Assembly (NCBI RefSeq): GCF_001029105.3
Contig: NZ_CP011807.3
Location: forward strand, 3,534,001 to 3,598,000
Length of the DNA: 64,000 nucleotides
Direction of reading: 5' to 3'
From: Pandoraea faecigallinarum
Lineage (GTDB): Bacteria; Pseudomonadota; Gammaproteobacteria; Burkholderiales; Burkholderiaceae
This document shows, one piece after another, positions 57,494 to 64,000 of this stretch. A program made the translations under genes and the position numbers. Numbering within the stretch: the stretch's first letter is position 1; the number at the start of each line of letters is the position of its first letter. The notes under the pieces are model-generated. The model was not told the origin of the DNA. It saw nothing but the letters and a program-made list of their open reading frames with translations, and made no database searches.

Positions 57494-58069
57494 ATGACTC
57501 CCCAAGACACCCTCCACCAACGCACGCTTCGTACACTCAAGGTCCGACGCTTCGGTCGCCGGGCGCTTGCCGCCGTGACACTCTGCGCGGGGGCCGCCGC
57601 CCTGTCGCTTTCGGCCTTCCCGAGCTTCGCGCAGCCGGCCCCGCCGGTGAACGGCGTAGTCCCCACCACGCCGGCGCCGCCGGGCCCGCCACCAGCGGCC
57701 GGCGCTCCGGATTACGGCGACGCCGCCGATCAGAACGCCGCGCTCGGCATGTACGTGCAACGCTCGTTCGACGCTATCGACACCAATCGCGACGGCCGGA
57801 TCGACCGCAACGAATGGGCCGCGTATCAGCGCAGTCAGTTGCAGGCTCGCCGCGCAACGTTCGAGCGCTATTTCAAGGCAGCCGACAAGGACGGCGACGG
57901 TTATCTGAATCGTGAGGAGGTCGCCGCGGCCGAGCCGTTCCTCTACCAGCATTTCGACCAGATCGACGCCAATCGCGACGGCAAGCTGTCGCCCGCCGAA
58001 ATCCGCAGTTTCTTCCGGCGGTACTACCACGAGCGCGCTCAGGCCGACGCGGCGACGACCAAGCCGTAA
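57494..58069 (+). CDS. EF-hand calcium-binding protein, exported
   Basis: 191 residues. A twin-arginine-poor but hydrophobic signal peptide ends at SFAQP near residue 47, followed by a Pro-rich linker. Three EF-hand loops follow: DTNRDGRIDRNE, DKDGDGYLNREE and DANRDGKLSPAE, all with the acidic and glycine ligand positions intact. Such proteins sit in the periplasm or envelope and bind Ca2+. AAGGAG precedes the ATG. Ends at a bidirectional terminator. Confidence 0.85.
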   Translation: MTPQDTLHQRTLRTLKVRRFGRRALAAVTLCAGAAALSLSAFPSFAQPAPPVNGVVPTTPAPPGPPPAAGAPDYGDAADQNAALGMYVQRSFDAIDTNRDGRIDRNEWAAYQRSQLQARRATFERYFKAADKDGDGYLNREEVAAAEPFLYQHFDQIDANRDGKLSPAEIRSFFRRYYHERAQADAATTKP

Positions 58070-58145
58070 GCAGGAGAAGCCGGGCCGGCCCGATGAACGG
58101 CGTCGCGCACCCTTCCTGGCCTGAGTCCCGGCACATCGGCAACAT

Positions 58146-58185
58146 AAAAAAATACGCCACGGCATGCCGTGGCGTATTCGTTTTT
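58146..58185. terminator. Bidirectional Rho-independent terminator
   Basis: A perfect 28-bp palindrome (58151-58178, left half AATACGCCACGGCA) has A7 on its left and CG-TTTTT on its right, so it can stop transcription from both the EF-hand gene (+) and the DUF3100 gene (-). Confidence 0.93.
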
Positions 58186-58229
58186 CTCCGTGCCTGCGAC
58201 CTGTCACCGTCGCAGGCGAGGCGCGCTCA

Positions 58230-59597
58230 TCAGACGTGGAAGAATTCCGCAATGATCGCAGCGCCGAGGAACGTGCCGGCGTTCGCGAGGAACGACACGA
58301 CAACGATGCGCCAGCCCAGGCGGCGGAATGCCGGCACATCCTTGGCTACCGACAGGCCTGCGTAGGTCAGCATCGGCGTTACGAGCGCGAGGAAGTTGAT
58401 CTTGCCCGTGAACTGTTCGACGACCGGTGCAAACGGGAATGCCGGCGAGGTCAGGAACATGGCGATCAGCGACACCCAGCACACGGCCGGCACCTTGCGA
58501 CGCGTGACGAAGTACAGCACTTCGCCGACGATCACTGCACCGATGATGATGAGCATGCCCGGCACGCCGTCGAGGAACGGCGTCTTGAAGGCCATGCTGT
58601 TACCGACGAGCGCCAGTGCGCCCGAGAACACCCAGGCGAACAGACGCGCGCCGAAGTTCATCTCGACGGTGTGGGCCGTGCTGGCGTTCTTCAGTTCCTT
58701 AGCCGCTTCGGCGTCTTCCACGGCGGCGGCTTCGGCGTTGGCACGGCCGCGCTTGCTGATGCGGCCCAGTACCGGCTCCATCACGCGGTAGCCCCAGACG
58801 GCGAGCGGCAGCGAGATAAACAGCGTGAAGTACGTGCCGATGGTCGTGGTGATCAGGTTCGACGCCGCCGCGAAAGTGGCGACTTCCTTGGCGACTTCCG
58901 GCGTTTGCTGTGCGGCGATCGCGCCTGCGGCGGCAGCCATCATCGAACCCGAGCCCACCCCGGCGCCCATGGCGAGCGAGTGCGGATGAAACAGGTTCAG
59001 GCTGGCAACGAAGCCTGCGAACAGCGAAATGAATACAGCACCGAAGATCGTACCCGTCAGGTACTCGGCGAGCACGCCCCGGCCTTCCGGCGAATCGAAG
59101 CCGTATTTTTCGCCAATGATGGCGAGGCTCGGCTCACGGCCGACCGAGAAAGTCGCACCGATGGCTTCACGCTTGATGCCCAGCATCAGGGCGACCGGCA
59201 AACCGAGGATGATCGTACCGACGAAGTGGCCGAACTCCTGGAACACGAGCGCCCAGCCGGCTGCCACCAGCTTGGGCAGCGAGCCGCCCACGAGCAGACC
59301 CAGCTTTGCCACGAACAGCAGCAGCGCCGGTTGCAGAATGGCGGCGGCCTTGTGCTGCATCGGCAGGTCGATCTGCGCGAAGCGCGGCAAACGCGCCTGC
59401 GACAGGCCCAGCGCCGCGCCGAGCAGCAACGCCCAGACCATCGGCAACAACACGATCTTGCCGTGACCGGCCTTGATGCTGATCGCACCGATGAGTTCCG
59501 CGATCACGAGGATCACGATTGCCCACACATACAGGCGCACGCCATCGCTGAAGGCGCCCCCTTGCGGCTTGGCCGCTTTTTGTTCCATGACTGCCAT
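58230..59597 (-). CDS. DUF3100 membrane protein
   Basis: About 455 residues with ten or more hydrophobic segments, in the DUF3100 family of uncharacterised inner-membrane proteins, probably transporters. Notable conserved-looking stretches are ATFSVGREPSLAIIGEKYG and HPHSLAMGAGVGSGSMMAAA; the two-half layout recalls carboxylate or amino-acid carriers. The start is taken as ATG 59597 after GGAGAC. It is followed in the opposite coordinate direction by an aldehyde dehydrogenase gene 297 bp upstream on the same strand. Import of that cluster's substrate is an inference. Confidence 0.8.
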   Translation of the reverse strand: MAVMEQKAAKPQGGAFSDGVRLYVWAIVILVIAELIGAISIKAGHGKIVLLPMVWALLLGAALGLSQARLPRFAQIDLPMQHKAAAILQPALLLFVAKLGLLVGGSLPKLVAAGWALVFQEFGHFVGTIILGLPVALMLGIKREAIGATFSVGREPSLAIIGEKYGFDSPEGRGVLAEYLTGTIFGAVFISLFAGFVASLNLFHPHSLAMGAGVGSGSMMAAAAGAIAAQQTPEVAKEVATFAAASNLITTTIGTYFTLFISLPLAVWGYRVMEPVLGRISKRGRANAEAAAVEDAEAAKELKNASTAHTVEMNFGARLFAWVFSGALALVGNSMAFKTPFLDGVPGMLIIIGAVIVGEVLYFVTRRKVPAVCWVSLIAMFLTSPAFPFAPVVEQFTGKINFLALVTPMLTYAGLSVAKDVPAFRRLGWRIVVVSFLANAGTFLGAAIIAEFFHV

Positions 59598-59894
59598 CTG
59601 GGTCTCCACTGCACTTGCTATTGAACCGGTCCGATGCCTCGTGCTTTCCGGCTAGCCGGCGCCTCTGGCAAACATTTCGGCGATTAAGGAAGTTCGGCAC
59701 GCCGTCCGTCAGGTCTCGCGACCCGCGAACTTTTTCTGCACGGCGGGCATGTCCGCCCGCCATGTTGGCACGCCTTGGTGACAGCAACAGCATCCCGCGC
59801 CGGTCCACCTGAGGGCGGCATTATACGCGGTCAAAATCCCCGTTTCGGCCCCATGTCCCGCAGGCTGAAACGCTCGCATCCCGTGGCGAGACGA

Positions 59895-61409
59895 TCAGAC
59901 GTAGCCGAACGGCGTGGCCGGATCGGCGGCCGTCTCGACCCACACACTCTTGGTCTGCGTATACTCGTACAGCGCTTCCACGCCGCTCGAACGGCCGTAA
60001 CCGCTGTGGTTGTAACCGCCAAACGGCGAAGCCACGTTGATCGTCTTGTAGCCGTTGATCCAGAACGTGCCGGCGTTGACTTTCGACGCCACACGGTGTG
60101 CGCGCGCCACGTCCTGGGTCCAGACGGCGCCGGCCAGACCGAATTCGCTGTCGTTGGCGATGGCAAGCGCTTCGTCCTCCGTGTCGAACGGGATGGCCAC
60201 GACGACCGGCCCGAAGATTTCCGTACGCGCCACACCCATCGTGTTATTGGCGTCCGCCAGCACCGTCGGGCGCACGAAGAAACCGCCGTCGCTGCGCTGT
60301 TGCGAGCCGGCGGCCAGACGTGCGCCGCCCTGTACGCCGGCGTCGATCATGTTCATCACGTGCTGATACTGGGTGCGGTTGCAGATCGGGCCGACTTCGG
60401 TGGTGTCGTCGAGCGGTTCGCCCACGCGAATCTTCTGCGCGCCGCGCGCCAGCATCTCGACCATCCGGTCGTACACGCCGCGCTGCACCAGCAGACGCGA
60501 GCCCGCGACACAGCTTTGCCCCGCGCTCGAGAAAATGGCCGCCTGAGCGCCGAGACATGCGCGCTTGAGATCGGCATCGTCAAACACGATGTTCGCGGAC
60601 TTGCCGCCCAGTTCCAGCACGCTCGGCAGCAGACGCTGCGCGGCGGCCGCGGCGATCTTGCTGCCGGTGGCCGGTGAGCCGACGAACACGACCTTCTTGA
60701 CGACCGGGTGCGAGATGGCGGCCTGCCCCGTCGTGTGACCGAAGCCGGCCAGCACGTTGATGAGACCGCGCGGCACACCGGCCTGCTCGGCGAGCGCTGC
60801 GACCACGAGCGAGCTGGCCGGGGTGAGTTCCGACGGCTTGAGCAACACGCCGTTGCCCATGGCGATGGCCGGCGCCAGTTGCCAGCCGCAGGTAAAGACC
60901 GGAGCGTTCCACGGGGTGATCTGCAACACCACGCCCATGGCTTCGCGGCGCGTGTAGTTCAGGTGGGTGCTCGGCACGGGGATCACGTCGCCGAAGAACT
61001 TGTCCGTCCAACCGGCGTAGTACTCGAACATCTCGGCCACTTTGCCCACTTCGCCACGGCAATCGCGGATCGGCTTGCCGGCACCGATGGCTTCGAGCTG
61101 GGCGAGCGCTTCGGCGTTTTCGCGGATCTTCGCGCCGACCGCCTGCATCACCCGGCCTCGGGCGGCGTGCGTGAGAGCCCACCACGTTTTCTGTGCGGCC
61201 TGAGCGGCATCGGCGGCTTGTGCCACGACGTCGGCACCAGCGTCGCGATAGGTCAGCACGGTCTGGCCGGTGGCCGGGTTGACGATGTCGATGGATGTCT
61301 CGCCCTTGCCTTCGACCAGTTCGCCATTGACGAACGAACCGATGGTGGTCGCGCTGGGGAAGAACTTCGCGAATGCGCCGAGCAAAGCGGCGGCTTGTTG
61401 GTCTGCCAT
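59895..61409 (-). CDS. Aldehyde dehydrogenase family protein
   Basis: 504 residues. The catalytic cysteine is in SSAGQSCVAGSRLLVQ, the glutamate in VLELGGKSANIVF, and the cofactor region in ITPWNAPVFTCGW. The family member is close to generic betaine/aminobutyraldehyde-type dehydrogenases; the substrate is not determinable. ATG 61409 follows GGAG. It is 92 bp downstream of the hydroxyisobutyrate-dehydrogenase-like gene on the same strand. Together with the VOC gene they look like one operon. Confidence 0.88.
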   Translation of the reverse strand: MADQQAAALLGAFAKFFPSATTIGSFVNGELVEGKGETSIDIVNPATGQTVLTYRDAGADVVAQAADAAQAAQKTWWALTHAARGRVMQAVGAKIRENAEALAQLEAIGAGKPIRDCRGEVGKVAEMFEYYAGWTDKFFGDVIPVPSTHLNYTRREAMGVVLQITPWNAPVFTCGWQLAPAIAMGNGVLLKPSELTPASSLVVAALAEQAGVPRGLINVLAGFGHTTGQAAISHPVVKKVVFVGSPATGSKIAAAAAQRLLPSVLELGGKSANIVFDDADLKRACLGAQAAIFSSAGQSCVAGSRLLVQRGVYDRMVEMLARGAQKIRVGEPLDDTTEVGPICNRTQYQHVMNMIDAGVQGGARLAAGSQQRSDGGFFVRPTVLADANNTMGVARTEIFGPVVVAIPFDTEDEALAIANDSEFGLAGAVWTQDVARAHRVASKVNAGTFWINGYKTINVASPFGGYNHSGYGRSSGVEALYEYTQTKSVWVETAADPATPFGYV

Positions 61410-61501
61410 GAAAAACTCCGTGACTTGCAGGGTGACGCTGCATGACACGCCGTCAGCGACGCGTCATGCCGTCAAACGAAAAATGAAATTGCGGACGCGA
61501 T

Positions 61502-62383
61502 TTACGCGCGACCCGGCTCGATGAATTGCACGATACGGTTGAAGTCCTCGTCGTCGCCCACGCTCGCCGCGCTCGCGGCCCAGAGGCGGCCGACTTCGGC
61601 CGACAGCGGCCCCGTGGCAAGCGTGCCGGCCTGCTCGGCGAGAGCCATGGCCAGACGCACATCCTTGCGCATGAGCTTCATCGTGAAGCCGGAGTCGAAG
61701 GCGTCGTTGAGGATCCACGTCGGATAGTTGGTCTGCGTCACGCCGCTGCGCCCCGAACCGGCGTTCAGCCCTTCGAGCACCTGCTCCGGCGCCACACCGG
61801 CGGCCTTCGCCAGGCGCATGGCTTCACCCGCGATCACCAGGTGGGCCGCGCACATCAGGTTGTTGATGAGCTTGGTGACATGGCCCGCGCCCACATCGCC
61901 GATATGCACGCGCTTCGCCGACATGGCCGCGAGCACCGGTTCGATACGGGCGATGTCGTGCGCCGAACCGCCCAGCACCATCGTCAGCGCACCGTTGAGC
62001 GCGCCCTTCGGGCCGCCGGAGACCGGTGCATCGACCAGGGCGATGCCCTTCTCGCGCAGGGTGACGGCAAGCTTGCGGGTGCTTTGAGGATCGGCCGTCG
62101 ACGTATCGACCACGATCAGTCCTTCGCGACCGTTCGCGGCAATGCCGTCGGCGCCGTTCACTACGGCTTCGACCACTTGCGACGTCGGCAGCGAGAGCAC
62201 GAGGGCGTCGGCTTCGCGGGCCAATTCGGCAACCGAGGCGCGCAGGCCGATTCCGGCCTCGGCCAGCGCGGCACCGGCGGCCGGCGACGGATCGAAACCG
62301 AGCACCGTGAAACCGCCGCGCTGCAACGACAGCGCCATGCCGCGTCCCATATTGCCCAGTCCGACCACTCCGATGATTTTCAT
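61502..62383 (-). CDS. 3-hydroxyisobutyrate dehydrogenase-like oxidoreductase
   Basis: 293 residues of the beta-hydroxyacid dehydrogenase family. N-terminal Rossmann motif VGLGNMGRGMALSL, substrate motif DAPVSGGPKGALNG, and the catalytic lysine in GHVTKLINNLM are all present. Members reduce tartronate semialdehyde or oxidise 3-hydroxyisobutyrate and similar acids. Start ATG 62383. A hydroxyacid dehydrogenase next to an aldehyde dehydrogenase suggests sequential oxidation of an alcohol to an acid. Confidence 0.9.
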   Translation of the reverse strand: MKIIGVVGLGNMGRGMALSLQRGGFTVLGFDPSPAAGAALAEAGIGLRASVAELAREADALVLSLPTSQVVEAVVNGADGIAANGREGLIVVDTSTADPQSTRKLAVTLREKGIALVDAPVSGGPKGALNGALTMVLGGSAHDIARIEPVLAAMSAKRVHIGDVGAGHVTKLINNLMCAAHLVIAGEAMRLAKAAGVAPEQVLEGLNAGSGRSGVTQTNYPTWILNDAFDSGFTMKLMRKDVRLAMALAEQAGTLATGPLSAEVGRLWAASAASVGDDEDFNRIVQFIEPGRA

Positions 62384-62493
62384 GTTGACTCCAGTTTGAC
62401 TGCGAGAATGACGCCGCCCCCACGGGCGACGCCGCGTTGCTCTGCGCGCCGGAACATCCGGCCGACGCGCATTGAATTCCGGGTGTCGCCGCG

Positions 62494-63393
62494 CTAGTGG
62501 TTCACGAATTCCAGCACGACATTGCCTGCGAAGTCGGGCTCGACCACCAGCCCATGCTCGTTGTAGCCGTAGGGCACGCCATGCTCGCGCCATAACGCTT
62601 CGACGTGCGCCAGATCCGGCGCGAGCAGCGTGATCGCCACCGCATGCGTGCGCACGCCTTGCGCCATGGGCAGCCCCACTGCGGCGTAGCGCGCTTCGGC
62701 GCGCTGCGGCGACATCGCGCGCAGGTGACCGCATCCCGTGTCGGCCACGGCGCCGCCGTCGTAAAGATCGACGTGGCGGGCGCCGTACATGCGCTGCCAG
62801 CGCATGGCGAGCGTGCGCAGCGAAACGGTATCGGGCGTGACGTACGTGACGCCGACAATGCCCGTCACTCCATTGGCGTGCTGTTGCCATTCCGGCACCC
62901 AGATCAGTTCGGGGCGATGCTGGTGGCAGATGAAATTGGACGCGTCGCCCAGCGTGTCGTCGATGAACAGGCCCAGTGAGACGACCGCCTCATCTGGGGT
63001 GCCGTCCGGTTTGCGCATGGCGCGGCGGAACTCAAGGATGCCTTGCGTGCTCAGTCCGGCTTGTGTCAGGCGGGCATGATCGGCGCGGGCGTCCTTGCTA
63101 TGCAGCGCGACGAGCGAGACACCCTCTTCCCGGCCGAGGAAGCTGCCGAGGTAGCGCCCGAAGCAGAAGTCGCCCGCGGCGTTCGTGCCGAACTTGCCGG
63201 CGTCGTCCACGCCGATGAGTTCGATGAAGTTGTCGCCGAACATCATCAGCGACGTCACGGTGCCCCACGGGTGATACGACACCGGGGACGGCGCAAAGCC
63301 CATGCGCATGTAATGGGCGAGGCGCCGCGGGTGGTCATGCACGGTGACCAGCGGATGATCGATGCCGAATCGCGTGTTGCGCGGAGGAATCAT
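62494..63393 (-). CDS. VOC/glyoxalase-like domain protein
   Basis: 299 residues with two halves of the vicinal-oxygen-chelate type (GIDHPLVTVHDHPRRLAHYM; later GVTYVTPDTVSLR and GLVVEPDFAGNVVLEFV). GGAGG precedes ATG 63393. The Glyoxalase_3-like form is often found with dehydrogenases in catabolic clusters; the function may be as a dioxygenase, isomerase or lyase. First gene of the minus-strand cluster, divergent from a LysR gene. Confidence 0.78.
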   Translation of the reverse strand: MIPPRNTRFGIDHPLVTVHDHPRRLAHYMRMGFAPSPVSYHPWGTVTSLMMFGDNFIELIGVDDAGKFGTNAAGDFCFGRYLGSFLGREEGVSLVALHSKDARADHARLTQAGLSTQGILEFRRAMRKPDGTPDEAVVSLGLFIDDTLGDASNFICHQHRPELIWVPEWQQHANGVTGIVGVTYVTPDTVSLRTLAMRWQRMYGARHVDLYDGGAVADTGCGHLRAMSPQRAEARYAAVGLPMAQGVRTHAVAITLLAPDLAHVEALWREHGVPYGYNEHGLVVEPDFAGNVVLEFVNH

Positions 63394-63571
63394 CGGGTGT
63401 CTCCGAGGGACCCTGCCGGTCATGGCAGGTGACCCGGGGTCGCGTCAAAACTGGCGCGGAATCGGGCCGCCGACACCGGGCCTCGCCTGGGTTCGTTGCC
63501 CGGCGTTGGGGCCGATCCGCATGCCTCGCAGTGTGGATTGAAAAAAATGGACGCTCAATGACAACGCTTGA

Positions 63572-63603
63572 AGATTTTTGTTCTAATAATTAGTCTTTAG
63601 GCT
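63572..63603. promoter_or_regulatory. Divergent promoter with an AT-rich palindrome
   Basis: CTAATAATTAG is an 11-bp palindrome in an AT-rich patch just upstream of the LysR ATG at 63604, 180-210 bp from the VOC gene start. A LysR autoregulatory site is possible. Confidence 0.4.
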
Positions 63604-64000
63604 ATGACACCTGCCATCAACGAAAGCCGTCTGTCCTATCTCTACGAGGCCGTCCAGTGCGGCACGGTGCGCGCGGCCGCCGACAGGCTCGACATCGCCC
63701 CGTCCGCCGTGAGCCGCCAGATCGCCTTGCTGGAGGCGGAACTGGCGCTGCCGCTGATCGAACGCCATAAGCGCGGCGTGCACCTGACACAGGCCGGGCG
63801 TCTGCTCATGGAGTACTACCGCGAGCAACGCGCGCACCAGGAAGACCTGCTCGCCAAGCTCCAGGAAGTGCGCGGATTGCGGCGCGGCCACATCCGGCTG
63901 GCCGTCGGCGAAGGATTCGTCAGCGATCTGATGGGCGCGCCATTGCAGTACTTCTGCAAGCGCTACCCCGATATCACGCTCACGCTCGATCTGGCGGGGA
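63604..64000 (+). CDS. LysR-type regulator (3' end outside window)
   Basis: 132 residues are visible, starting MTPAINESRLSYLYEAVQCG. HTH TVRAAADRLDIAPSAVSRQI at about residues 21-40, then the start of the effector domain (RRGHIRLAVGEGFVSDLMG). The open frame runs off the window. Divergent from the VOC-dehydrogenase cluster, which it probably regulates. Confidence 0.9.
   Translation, partial: MTPAINESRLSYLYEAVQCGTVRAAADRLDIAPSAVSRQIALLEAELALPLIERHKRGVHLTQAGRLLMEYYREQRAHQEDLLAKLQEVRGLRRGHIRLAVGEGFVSDLMGAPLQYFCKRYPDITLTLDLAG

Overview
The window is high-GC DNA from a betaproteobacterium, most likely Burkholderiaceae close to Pandoraea or Burkholderia. I infer this from the gene content: an aspartate carbamoyltransferase with an N-terminal HTH domain, DUF1415, metE/metR, a DUF4136 lipoprotein, a Mn riboswitch upstream of a Gdt1 transporter, and many LysR regulators. 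No database search was possible, so the assignment is inference. Coding density is high. I see no rRNA, no CRISPR array and no intact prophage.

Layout. 1-2.5 kb: the end of an amidase, dsbB and a LysR gene. 2.6-12 kb: a purine catabolism and salvage block, with xanthine dehydrogenase xdhABC read away from the LysR gene, then an adenosine/adenine deaminase, an NCS2 purine permease and guanine deaminase. Guanine and adenine derivatives can thus be taken up, deaminated to xanthine and hypoxanthine, and oxidised. 12-16.6 kb: a yybP-ykoY-type Mn riboswitch with a Gdt1/TMEM165 exporter, a DUF4136 lipoprotein and pepN. 17-27.5 kb: metE and its divergent regulator metR; an MFS transporter, an aconitase-family enzyme with its swivel domain at the N terminus, and a LysR gene, all on the minus strand; then HTH-fused pyrB. 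27.6-34.4 kb: fbp, tRNA-Thr(CGT) with the ghost of a tyrosine integrase beside it, DUF1415, and three tandem ankyrin-repeat paralogues, the second broken by an IS5-family element. 34.3-41.9 kb: flavohaemoglobin hmpA behind two NsrR-like sites, then an ABC importer operon ending in a GpdQ-like phosphodiesterase, preceded by a LacI gene with two abutting palindromic operators.

42-43.2 kb holds small unrecognised and apparently frameshifted ORFs. 43.3-53.7 kb is the metabolic centre of the accessory part: an SRPBCC protein, then a probable operon for 3-hydroxyanthranilate breakdown (2-aminomuconate semialdehyde dehydrogenase, RidA-type deaminase, 3-hydroxyanthranilate 3,4-dioxygenase, ACMS decarboxylase). 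It is followed in the same direction by a complete branched-chain-type ABC importer whose genes enclose an arylformamidase-like hydrolase. Uptake, release and ring cleavage of an anthranilate or kynurenine derivative is the simplest reading. The kynureninase and monooxygenase steps and the lower oxalocrotonate/pyruvate steps are not in the window.

53.8-64 kb: a lone XRE regulator, a LysR and a TetR gene, three small envelope proteins (proline/tyrosine-rich lipoprotein, glycine-zipper lipoprotein, EF-hand protein), and a minus-strand cluster of unknown pathway (DUF3100 membrane protein, aldehyde dehydrogenase, hydroxyisobutyrate-dehydrogenase-like enzyme, VOC protein) facing a LysR gene cut by the window end. 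Short tandem repeats recur in several unrelated places, including inside coding sequence.
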